Shown in pieces: positions 20,204 to 30,500 of a DNA stretch of 64,000 nt. Every line of letters starts with the position of its first letter. Position 1 is the stretch's first letter. The notes beneath the pieces are model-generated. The model saw nothing but the letters and a program-made list of their open reading frames with translations. It did no database searches and was not told the DNA's origin. The stretch is taken from contig CADCXC010000022.1 of assembly GCA_902806595.1 (NCBI GenBank), forward strand, positions 124,001-188,000, written 5' to 3'. The stretch comes from Pyrenopolyporus hunteri. Taxonomy: Eukaryota; Ascomycota; Sordariomycetes; Xylariales; Hypoxylaceae. The position numbers and the translations under genes were made by a program.

Positions 20204-20283
20204 GGAAGAATTTCCATAGGCAAGGTAAGATATTTGCTAAATATTGTGTTTCGTGCATTTGTGGGTTCGAATCCCTTCTTCCG
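20204..20283 (+). tRNA. trnS: tRNA-Ser (GCU)
   Basis: Acceptor 'ggaagaa/ttcttcc' is perfect. Anticodon loop 'ttgctaa' (GCT) on stem 'gatat/atatt'. Long variable arm, T-loop 'ttcgaat'. Confidence 0.93.
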
Positions 20284-20301
20284 CAATAAATATACTTTTA
20301 T

Positions 20302-20372
20302 AAGAGTATAGTTTAAGGGTAAAATAGGAAGCTTCAACCTTCAAATTCTCAGTTCAAGTCTGAGTACTCTTG
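20302..20372 (+). tRNA. trnW: tRNA-Trp (UCA)
   Basis: Acceptor 'aagagta/tactctt' is perfect. Anticodon loop 'cttcaac' (TCA), which reads UGA and UGG as Trp and confirms genetic code 4 for this genome. Confidence 0.9.
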
Positions 20373-20419
20373 GATTTTTCCTTCACGAAGGTAATATGAT
20401 TACATTTATAACTATAAAT

Positions 20420-22909
20420 ATGAATAATTTATTTATTTTTATGAAACTTACACAGATGGTTATAAAGCAGATATATTGATATTATATCAACATCGGCAAT
20501 TTTATGTGGTATATTTGTTATTATAAGTAAGAATCCTATTGTGTCAGTATTATTTTTAATAGGTTTATTTGCTAGTATATCCTGTTATTTAATAATGTTA
20601 GGTTTAAGTTTTATAGGTTTGGCTTATTTAATTGTTTATATAGGTGCGGTAGTAAAACATGTGAGAAATAATGCCGAGTTGGTTCAAATCCAACTCTACA
20701 AGATACTTTTAAATCTAATGAAATTTTTCTTTGACATAGTAATGCACGATAATTCTTCTTATAAGATGAATTCAAAAATAGACTACCCGTATGCGTAAGT
20801 AAGAGATTTTATTCTACTCAATCTTGTATAGATAAAGAGTATGAAGAGTTTCTTAAATGATTCGTAGGATTTTCAGATGGAGAATCTAATTTCACTATAG
20901 TATTTCAAAAAAATAAGGCTGGTGATATTACATGAGCTAGTTTTAGATTCATTATCGAATTACAACTTGATGATATAAATACTTTAAAATATATAAAAAG
21001 TAAATTGAATATTGGAAATGAAATAGCAGTGTATGGTAATAGTTGTAAATTTACAGTTATTCATAAGGAAGATATTAATAAATTAATCTCTATATTTGAT
21101 AAATATAATTTAAACACAACTAAATACCTTGATTATTTAGAATTTAAAAGGCTTTTTATTTATATTATGAAAATAATATAAAAGATAAAAGAACTCTTAT
21201 TGATCAATTGTTAATAATTAAAAAGGAATGAATAAAAATAGAATTAATTTTAATTATCCTAAAGATCATAATATAGTTATTTCAAATTATTGATTATTAG
21301 GGCTTATAGAGGCTGAAGGTTCTTTCTATTTAGATAGAAGTAAATTTCAACCTACTTTTATAATTGGACTTAGTAAGATACAACGTCCTGTTATAGAGAA
21401 AATCTAGAATATCTAGAAAATAATTTAGGGTTTGATAAGTATTCTCTGTTTAAATTAAAAATTCATCGGCTATTGCATTTATAGGAATGAAGAAACAACG
21501 ATCCAAGATCGTTAGTAAGAGTTAGAATTACAAATACTAATATCTTAACTAACTATTTTTTACCTTTTTAAATAATATGAAATTTATCACTAAAAAGCGT
21601 GAAGACTTTAATGACTTTAAAATTATATGTAATGCTATATATAACGGAGTACATAGAAATGAAGAAATTAAATCATTAATATTAAAATTGTCTTATACTA
21701 TGAATAACTATAGATTATCCAATAATTTGAATCTGAAAAATCTCTCCTTTACCTAAGGAAAGCATAGACAGAATAATAAATGCAAAACCCACTATTACAC
21801 ATTTAAGTGATGGTCGTCAATTAGAAGACAATGAAACTAAAAAGTGGTAAATAGTTTCCCGGGGAGGGAAACTACGGGTCAGACTGTTGGACGTAGAAAT
21901 AATTGTGTCTTTGAAATAACGAAAATAATGGAGAAATAATTTTAGCTTCTACATTGGATGATGCAGCTAAATTTTTAAATGTAGATTTTAGAACAGTAAG
22001 AAAACATTTAGATTCTTCATCTGACAGCAAAATGGTTTCGCTATAATTAAGGATAATAAAATTATAAGAGTGGCTGTTTTTTATCGTTAATTATTAAAAA
22101 AAAGGAAAATAGAAGAATTAAAAGAACAGGTTTAGAAAGAAAGTTACAACTGTACTATTCCAAACTTGTAGAAAAATTAAGTAAAAACGGTCAAAGATAT
22201 CCTGATCAAAGACCGTCGGCAGTTGTAAATGTCGCTACAGACTGGTTTACTAGGTTAGGTTGGAATACCTGTTCAAATGTACAGTCGGATTCTAAAATGA
22301 AGAATTTAATCTTCATAAGGAGGAAGGACAGTCCTTAGTTACTAATTTATAGTAGAAAGGATAATCATTCTCATGTTTGATAGTAACTCCTTGATAAGTA
22401 TAGCAATAATTAACTACTATACTTATCTTAAGTTAATTAGAATTGATCTATATTGTTTTTATTTATTTTAATGTTAATAAATATTAGAATAAGTGAATTG
22501 CAAAGTAATACTAGCAATAGTATACTCTAGCGATAGCTATAGCGATATCTTTTAATTATCCTCTGTTTCAATTATTACCTTATAATATTGTTATATTTAA
22601 TAATTATTCTAATTTAAATAATATTTTATATAACATATCATTAAATCAAAATAATAAAAAGTAAGTATAAATACATATAGTGAGAATATACACTTTGTAA
22701 CAAGTAATATATGAGATGGTGCGCTAATTGAAAATAGTGATATTACTGCTATTGGTAATATAATGTACACAAATTATAATATGTGGCTTATATTAACTAG
22801 TTTAATACTTTTATTGGCGATGGTAGGGTCTATAGTAATAACTATAAAAACCCATCGAGTAAATAATAATAGTTCCTGCAGTTATGGAGGTTCAAGTCCT
22901 TCGGGATAA
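20420..22909 (+). CDS. nad6: NADH dehydrogenase subunit 6, two exons
   Basis: Membrane subunit of respiratory complex I. Exon 1 (20420-20650) reads 'MNNLFIF', then after indels near 20450 and 20490 'NPIVSVLFLIGLFASISC' and 'GLAYLIVYIGAV'. Exon 2 (22446-22909) reads 'SILFLFILMLINIRISELQ', then 'IGNIMYTNYNMWLILTS' and 'LAMVGSIVITIK'. Splicing restores Val-Ser at a U/G border. The end 'SSCSYGGSSPSG' is atypical and contains a sequence like a tRNA T-arm, so the true C-terminus may differ. A second nad6 3' end lies only 85 bases downstream. Confidence 0.92.
20651..22445 (+). mobile_element. nad6 group I intron
   Basis: 3' core at 22130-22320 ('aaaaacggtc', 'agaccgtcggcagttgtaaa', 'acagactgg', 'gtacagtcgg') and end 'gttaattagaattg'. 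5' stem 'gttggttcaaatccaactct'. Same family as rns intron 1, cox3 intron 2 and rnl introns at 52130 and 54658, but without the 480-base 5' domain. Confidence 0.9.
20769..22090 (+). CDS. LAGLIDADG homing endonuclease (nad6 intron)
   Basis: Motif 1 'WFVGFSDGESNFTI' at about 20860, motif 2 'WLLGLIEAEGSFYL' at about 21290. Conserved segments 'ISIFDKYNLNTTKYLDYLEF', 'NNLGFDKYSLFKLK' and 'ITHLSDGRQLED', and a NUMOD1-like tail ('ASTLDDAAKFLNVDFRTVRK'). No clear ATG; frame open from about 20769. About six single-base breaks. Same subfamily as the nuclease at 12300-13579. Confidence 0.85.
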
Positions 22910-22934
22910 ATTACTGCGAGCAGTAAATAAAAAA

Positions 22935-22975
22935 AGTCGAGCGAAGACATCCCAGATGCTGCGCGCGCTCCTTTG
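22935..22975. repeat. GC element, family 4
   Basis: 'tcgagcgaagacatcccaga' then 'tgctgcgcgcgctcctt'. An inverted copy lies at 42427-42466 at the end of an rnl intron nuclease gene, so the element is found in both orientations. Confidence 0.8.
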
Positions 22976-22994
22976 AGGGATTATTTTTTTTATT

Positions 22995-23292
22995 GCTGTT
23001 TAATAGAAAACAGTGATATAACTAGTATAGGTAATATCATGTATACAAATTATAATATATGACTTATATTAACTAGTTTTTAATAAAAAAAAATATCTTT
23101 TTTTTATAAAAACGTACCTGTAAAGGATTCAGAGAAGGGCGCCTTCCTGTCCTTTAATTGGTGGCGAAGCCGCTGCCGGGGAAGGAAGGAGCGCCTTACG
23201 CCTTACTACTACGCGGGTGCGGCTTTATATTATTATTAGCCCTGGCAGGGTCTATTGTAATAACCATAAAACAACCTAATCTATCTAGATAA
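22995..23292 (+). pseudogene. nad6: Displaced second nad6 3' end, split by a mobile element
   Basis: Reads 'LIENSDITSIGNIMYTNYN', 'WLILTS', then after an insert at 23078-23225 'FILLLLALAGSIVITIKQP' and stop at 23290. Parallel to the end of nad6 exon 2 but diverged. The C-terminus 'TIKQPNLSR' looks more like a normal nad6 end than that of the upstream copy. Fits replacement of the gene end by an incoming copy. Confidence 0.85.
23078..23225. repeat. GC/AT composite element, family 6, copy 3
   Basis: AT arm ('taataaaaaaaaatatcttt', 'aaaacgtacc') and GC part ('gggcgccttcctgtcctt' to 'acgcgggtgcggc'). Because it splits the duplicated nad6 frame ('actagttt' / 'tatattattattagcc'), both insertion borders can be seen. 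Size about 148 bases. Confidence 0.82.
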
Positions 23293-23800
23293 TCGAGTAA
23301 TAACAGGTAGCTTACAAACTAAATTAAATAATCTAGGTACTCCAGCTAAAGGGTTTTATTCGATCTTCCTTCCTCCTCAACTAGTTGAGGAGGAAGGAGG
23401 GATTAGAGAAAAGCAAAAGTTTTAAGTTTTAGCTTTAATTGTAGCTGGAATTGAGAAAGTGGGGTTTTACAAAGGAAGTGAACATGCCTTATTAATGTTT
23501 GCTATATTTTTAATCCCCGTATCCTCCTGCGAAGTAGTGAAGCACTTCTCCTTCCTCTTCAACTAGTTGAGGAGGCGGAGGGGAGCTTGCTCATGGGGGA
23601 TCAGCAGAGCGTAGCTCGTGCTGGTGGCTGCGCCACCTCCTCCTCCTCCCTGCGAAGCAGGCAGGGCAGGCAGGAATGCAGGCAGTCAGGCAGGCGGTGA
23701 TAATCTTCCAAAATTGATTGATTATGCTAATAATTCAGCATTAAAAGATCTAATACTAGGAATCGATTGATTACTTATGGTTGTTTTAGTTTAATGCTTA
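23293..23800 (+). CDS. Unknown small membrane protein frame with GC inserts
   Basis: Not recognised. Reads 'RVITGSLQTKLNNLGTPAKG', 'LALIVAGIEKVGFYKGSEHA', 'LLMFAIFLIPV' and, after a GC block, 'DNLPKLIDYANNSALKDLIL' and 'GIDWLLMVVLV'. Two hydrophobic stretches suggest a membrane protein. A family-1 palindrome (23365-23402) is inserted in frame, and a 180-base GC block (23520-23700) separates the last part. It directly follows the displaced nad6 end and could be cargo of that duplication. Confidence 0.4.
23365..23402. repeat. GC palindrome, family 1
   Basis: 'cttccttcctcctcaactag' with the perfect inverted half; same as 18294-18331. Confidence 0.92.
23520..23700. repeat. GC-rich composite block, copy B
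   Basis: 'atcctcctgcgaagtagtga', a family-1 palindrome (23549-23581), 'gatcagcagagcgtagc', and a run of 'gcaggcagg' units at 23648-23697. Parallels 19940-20100. Confidence 0.85.
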
Positions 23801-23929
23801 TTTTATCTATTATGATAATAATTAGATTTTATTAAAAATAAGATAGTATTAATATTAAGTTAGATAAATTACTTGGGACGAAATTTAATAATAGTTAAAA
23901 TTATTATTTAAAGAAAATAATTATATTAA

Positions 23930-24240
23930 ATAAAAGACTAGTATTTATTATTATAACTACGTTATTTATGTTAGTATTTGGTTTAGCGCTGATTGTTATT
24001 TTAACAGAATTATATATTAATTTTCTAGCGAAGCTTTAGCTTCGTAGGTAAAAAATTAATGTGTAGATATTAGTAGATTTACTGAAGGATTTAAGAAATA
24101 TTGTTTAGATAAACGTTATGATAAAAATCATCTTTAAAAACTTAAGAAATATGCTTAATGAAGATAATAAATTAAATAAAGATTACATAAAACCCATTTC
24201 AAGTTACCTTACCTATGGAGTGCCCTCCGAACTAATGATG
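23930..24240 (+). CDS. Unknown frame with one membrane segment
   Basis: Not recognised. Reads 'RLVFIIITTLFMLVFGLALI' followed by 'VILTELYINF', a clear transmembrane helix. After a partial GC repeat (24023-24050) a charged tail follows ('FTEGFKKYCLDKRYDKNHL'). Frame broken several times. Lies between the displaced nad6 end and tRNA-Val. Confidence 0.35.
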
Positions 24241-24275
24241 GCATAACCAAAAGCCCTTCCTACGAAGTATGAAGT

Positions 24276-24311
24276 CCCCATTTAGCTTCGCTTAGCTTCG
24301 CTAGGGGGAGG
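24276..24311. repeat. GC repeat, family 2
   Basis: 'ccccatttagcttcgcttag' followed by 'cttcgctaggggg', a degenerate member with a duplicated 'agcttcgctt'. Confidence 0.75.
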
Positions 24312-24364
24312 ATGAAAACGTCCTTACAAAGGGTAAATTGTACCAGTAAAATTATTTAATATAA

Positions 24365-24436
24365 AAGAAATTAGCTCAAAGGTAGAGCAGCCGTTTTACA
24401 CACGGAGGGTTGGGTGTTCGAGTCACCTATTTCTTA
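24365..24436 (+). tRNA. trnV: tRNA-Val (UAC)
   Basis: Acceptor 'aagaaat/atttctt' is perfect. Anticodon stem 'gccgt/acgg' with loop 'tttacac' (TAC). T-loop 'ttcgagt'. Confidence 0.93.
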
Positions 24437-24580
24437 AAGGGGTAAGTTAATTTTATTCTTTCTTTAAAATTTTTATTCATCATCGGCGCCACCTTCTTTT
24501 TTTATATAAAAGAAGGCGTTGTTTAAAATTTAATAATTATATACTTTGTATGCTTTTAATTTATTAATATATAATGGTAA

Positions 24581-27500
24581 ATGACTCAAATAGTAAGGAG
24601 TAATTTTCAAAATCATCCGTTTCATTTAGTATCTCCTTCACCATGACCATTTAACACAAGTTTTAGTTTGTTTATTTTAACTGTTAGTAGTGCATTATCT
24701 ATGCATAGTTTTAGTAATGCTTATAACGTTTTTATTTAGCTTTATTGTTGTTAGTATTTTCTTTTGCATTTTGATTTAGAGATATAATAAGTGAGGGTAC
24801 CGGCATTGCGGTTAAGACAATATATTTTTAATTTTTTTATATAAATACAGCCAAAGCTATTCCTATTGAAGATGTAAAACAAGCTTTAAGTACTTATAAT
24901 TCAAATTTACACTTGAACCCTAAAGGTGTATCTTTCCTTTATATAAAGGATCCAAACAGTTTAGGTTATTACTTAGCAGGTCTTTTAGAGGGTGATGGAT
25001 CTATTTCTGTTCCTGGTTTAGGAACTACAACACTGAATAGAATACTTAATCCTAGAATAGTGTTTACTTCACATGTTAATAATATAGGTATGTATGCTTT
25101 TATTCAGTCAGAATTAGGGGTATAGGTCGTTTTCAAACTTCAGGAACTAGTACACTTCGTTATATTATTGGAGATAAAGAAGGAATTCTTCATTGTATTA
25201 ACTTAATGCATGGTAAATTAAGAACACCTAAAAATAAAAGATTTAATGATTTGATTAAATCATTTAATACTAAATATTCCTTAAATATAGCAGAAAGTTT
25301 ATTAGATACTTCTAATTTTGGAGATAATAGTTGACTTACAGGTTTTACTGAAGCAGATGGGCATTTTGGGATTAAATATATGGAAAGTAAACCTAAATCA
25401 GATACTCAAAAGATCTGTAAGTGAAAATGTAAGTTTAAAATTTAGATTAGATCAACGTGCATACGATAAGCCTACATCTTCTGATATGTTACCTTTATGG
25501 AAAATTTAGCCTCGTTTTAAGAAGTACTGTTAAAAGTTATAATAGTAATAAAACACATTTAGAGGTATTATCCTTATCTGTAACATCTATAGATAATATT
25601 AAGTTTCTTATAAATTATTTTGAAAAATATCCTTTATTAGGTGAAAATTAGATAATTATAATAAATGAAGTACTGTTTACTATATGATAATATCCAAAGA
25701 ACATCTAACTAAAAAGGGAGATCAGAGATTAGATCTTTAATAGGTTTAGATGTGCAGTTTGAGGCTCCACAAGCTTAGTTGCCTTATATTATAGCGAACT
25801 GTTTTTTTAGGCGGTTTCGCTATATAGGTCAGTAAGATTATATAAAAAATAAAAATAAAATATATGTATTAATAAGTGCCTCGAAAAATTTACTATATGC
25901 TGGAAAACCTTATAATATAAGACAATCAGCAGGAAACCAAAGGAGGTATAATTATCCGAGTAGGGTCCTCAGAGACTATATGTAAGAATTTTATGCGTTA
26001 TTTTTAAAACCCATTAAATAAGATATAGCCTGATTAATATAGTGATATATTATTAACATAATAGACTTTTTAGGTAACCATACCCTTGCAGTCCAGAAGG
26101 GTTAAACTTAGGATTAATTTTATTTATAGTTTCAGAAGCTTTATTCTTCTTAGCTATTTTCTGAGCATTCTTTCATAGTGCGCTTACTCTACTGTAGAAT
26201 TAGGTGCTCAATGACCTCCAATGGGAATTGAACCAGTTAATCCTTTCGAATTACCTTTACTTAATACAGTAAACCTTAATACTATTGATTTTATCAATAT
26301 TGTTGTGTGAGGAAATCTCACTCTATACATTTATTATTCATAATAATTTTAACTCCTTCTCTATATTATTTAATACTCTTCATTCTGTTTATATAAATTC
26401 ATTAAAACCTATAACATCTAAGGTGCAATTTAGTACAAATAATAACCCTGACGTAGAATTCTATAAATGATTTTCGGGGTTTACTGACGCAAAGGAACTT
26501 TCATGATAGTTTCATTAGCTAAAGGATTTAGTTTTAAATTTTCTATAGGTTTACATCTAGATGATTTTAATGTATTAAATTATATTAAAGATAAGTTAGA
26601 TTTCGGAAATGTGTATTATATGATAACACTTGTCATTTTAATGTTACAAAAAAATATGATATCTTAAAACTAATTAATATATTTGACGTTTATTTGCTTA
26701 ATTCTACTAAAAGATTTGATTACTTAGAATTTAGAAAAGCCTATAATTTGTATCATGATAAAGACAAGTTAACTCAAGAATTGATAGATCAAATATTAGA
26801 CATAAAAATTAATATGAATAATTTAGCCTCCATAAGCGTAAGGAAATAGACCTCTCGTATATATATACGAGAGGGGCTAGAAAAATTTGGAATATTACAA
26901 AAATTTAATATATCTAAAGAATGATTATTAGGATTTATTGAAGGAGATGGTTCTTTTAGTTTAAGTAGAAACACTATGGAACCTGTCTTTTCAATAAAAC
27001 TATCAGAAAGTCAATTATATCTTTTAAATGCGATAAAAGAATATCTAAAAATAATTTAGATTTAGATACATATTCAGTAAGTAAATTAGAAGGTTCTTCT
27101 ATCATATCTATCGGAAAAGGTAAAGCTGTAAATAACAGTAAACCTCTTGCCACATTAACTATAAAAAATGTATATTTTTAAATAATGTTTTATACCTTTC
27201 TTAGAAGGAAGTAAATTTATATCTAAAAAGGCTTAGATTTTAAAGATTTTAAGATTATTTGTCATGCCATTTTTTTAGGTGCCTATAGAGCAGAAAGAAT
27301 TAAAGATTTATTAATAAAACTGTCTATGACTATGAATAACTTTAGACTCTCGAATTATACAGGAGAAAAAGTAAACATAAGTAATAAGGATATCAATGAT
27401 ATATTAGCTGCTGAAGAAACAATTGAGCATCTTAGTGATGGACGAGAGTTAGATATTAATACAAAAAAATTAATACATAGAAGATCAAGTAGTAGTGTAT

Positions 27501-30500
27501 TTGAAATTTTAAAACCTTCAGGAGAAATATTAATAAAACCAAATTTAGCTGAGTGTGCTAAAGAAATAGGTGTAGGATTTAATACTTTAAAAGACAATTA
27601 GATAATCCTAATTCTGAAGTAGAGTATAAAGGATATAAAATAAAAAGAATAGGAGTTTTTAAAAGAAAATGTAATAACGTAAGTAAAAAGAAGATTACAA
27701 TCGAACTTACTTAGAGATGTATAGAAAAATTAGGTGAAAACGGTCAATGATATCCTGATCAAAGACCGTCGGCAGTTGTAAATGTCGCTACAGACTGGAT
27801 CACCGGGGTTGGGCTGGAATGTCCGTCCAAATGTACAGTCGAGCTTTATAACGAGTGCAATATCGTAATAAGAGAAGGATTACTTCATACCATGTACGGG
27901 AAGTACTCTAATGTATTATTAGAGATAATAATCTTATGTTAGTAAGGCAACTTTGTCTTACTAATTTGTTAATTAAAGTAGAATATTATTATCTAGTGGT
28001 GCAACCGTGACCTACGCTCATCACAGTTTAATTCAAGGTAAAAGAAGTGGAGCCTTATATGGTTCTATAGCTACTATTATATTAGCAGTTATTTTTACAG
28101 GCTTAAATATCCTCCGTTTACTTTTTTTTCAAGGTTGCTTTATGAAACATTCCATAAATAATTATAATAGTTCGCTCATAGCGTTGTCAGAGCATAAGAC
28201 CTGTCTAGGGAGGTAGAATATACCTTAAAAGCTTTCCCTGCTGTGAAGTGGCACACTAAAAGATTATATTCTACCTCCGTATCCCTACATCGGGGACCGT
28301 GAAAGGTGTAAATGAATTGGAGCTTTCGCCTTACTGAGTGACAGGATTTGCTGATGCAGAGTCTACCTTTAGTCTTAAGGTATCTAAGAAAAGTACCATA
28401 GCTTCAGGTTGAAATGTTGTTCCTGAGTTTAAAATAGAGTTGCATAGCAGAGACCTGTTATTGTTGAGAAAAATACATTCATTTTTTGGGATAGGAACAA
28501 TATACGAGCGTGAAGATAGAAATATGGTTTATTATAGTGTTCAGTCTGCTCGAGCTATAACTAATATTATTATACCTCATTTTGATAAATATCCTTTGAT
28601 TACTCAAAAGAAGGCTGATTATCTCTTATTTAAACAAGCTGTGGATTTATTAAATTTAAAAGCTCGTTCTAATATTGAGGGAATCTTAAAGATTATAAGT
28701 ATCAAGGCATCTATGAATTTAGGATTATCCGACTCTTTAAGAGTTAATTTCTAACCTTCTACCTGTGCCCCGCCCAGTAGTTTGTTTTTCAGGTATCCAC
28801 ATCCTAACTGATTATCTGGTTTCGTAGATGGAGAAGGTTATTTTTATGTTAAGTCAATACAAAATAAAATTTATTCAACAGGCTTTAGTGTAGGATTGGT
28901 TTTCTCTATCTCTCAACACGTAAGAGATGAGATTTTATTAACTAAATTCATTGACTACTTAGGGTGTGGAAAAATAGAGAGAGCTTCAACTAGACCAGAT
29001 GGGGTTAATTTTGTTGTGTATAAATTTAGCGATATGAAAGAAAAGGTTATTCCTTTTTTCCATAGTTATCCTTTACAAGGGATAAAGTATATGGATTTCC
29101 AAGATTTCGTTAAGGTAGCTAACATTATGGAAGATAAAGGTCATTTTACTATTGAAGGTATTAAAAAGATAAATTCTTTAAAATCGGGAATGAATAAATG
29201 TAGAACTTATAATTAAATATAATTAAGGTTTAATTAAAGCTAACCAGAAAAAAAAAGTAAGAGACAGGCCTTTGCTTAAATATGTGCATTAAATTATCTA
29301 GTAAGCTCAGAGTTTTATGTATAGAATTAGGCTTATCAACAAAGTAAATTGCATGAAAATCTTGTTACCATATATCTTGCACTACGAAGTACTACGTCGT
29401 TTGACTAAGATCACTTATAAAAAAGAGATTTTTTTTATAAAGGTTACGTAGTACTCAGTGTAAAATTCTAAAATAAACAAGACTATATGCAGCCAAATTT
29501 ATTTAAACATTCCAAATAATGTTTAGTAAAAGGTTCAACGACTTTATATGTGATAATACAAAGAACTGCTCCATATTCATGCCCGCGCTCCGCACAAAAT
29601 TAGGTTTTTGATAAGGGTTGCTTTGCCTGATGTATTCATATATTATTTAAAATTTTGCTGTGCAATATAGTGGATATTGCATAGATTACATAGTCTGAAC
29701 AATAATGAAAATTATTGAAATAAGGTTTATATATCTTATATTAACAGTTTTGTTCAAGGATTAGAATATAGTGTTTCATCTTTCACTATTAGTGATGGTG
29801 TTTTTGGTACAGTTTTTTTTTCGGTACGGGGTTCCATGGGTTAATGTGATGTAGCCCTATGTATATATTTTTAACCTTAAATTACGGCAGCGTAGCCGCC
29901 AACATAATAATTAATTTACCAGCTCCAGCCCAGCTCGCTCGTCGAGCGAAGGGCTCGTCTGTCCCCTGCAAAGCAGGGGAAGGGGGCGATCCCAGCCGCA
30001 GGCGCCCGGATTATTGGTTATATTAATGCACATTTAAAAAAATTCTACTACTATTAACTTATTACAATTTAATAAAGAAACTTTTGATTCAGTATCTCCT
30101 AACCCGCAAAGGGTAGAGGGATAAGCTCCAGGGCCTCTGGCCCAGGTTCCAGCGCCTGTCGGCGCCGGAACTAATTTAAAAAAGAATTTTTAGAATGATT
30201 CATCGGATTTACAGATGGAGAGGGGTAATTTTAATATTAAAATTACCGGGTTAGAAGAAAATACTTTTAAAAATTTGCAACTTACATTTCAAATAGGACT
30301 CCATAAAGATGAAATAAAAACACTAGAATATATTAAAAATACTTTAAAGTGTGGACATATTTCTCAATCTAAAAATAGAATTAACTATTTTGTAAATGAT
30401 ATAAATTCTTTAGTTAATATTTTGTTACCTATATTTGATAATGTAAATCTTAATAGTTCAAAATATCATTCTTATTTGTTGTTTAAAAAGCTACCTTATT

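Larger units (their letters stand above)
26271..27981 (+). mobile_element. cox3 group I intron 2
   Basis: 3' core at 27725-27860 ('gtgaaaacggtcaatgatat', 'agaccgtcggcagttgtaaa', 'acagactgg'). Same family as the rns intron 1 and nad6 introns. Ends 'aattaaagtag'. Confidence 0.9.

Noticed and set aside
23078..23225. Part of a GIY-YIG gene rather than a mobile element
   Set aside because: The end resembles GIY-YIG codons, but the same unit interrupts nad6 sequence cleanly and recurs at 7285, so an element that may include captured gene sequence is the better reading.
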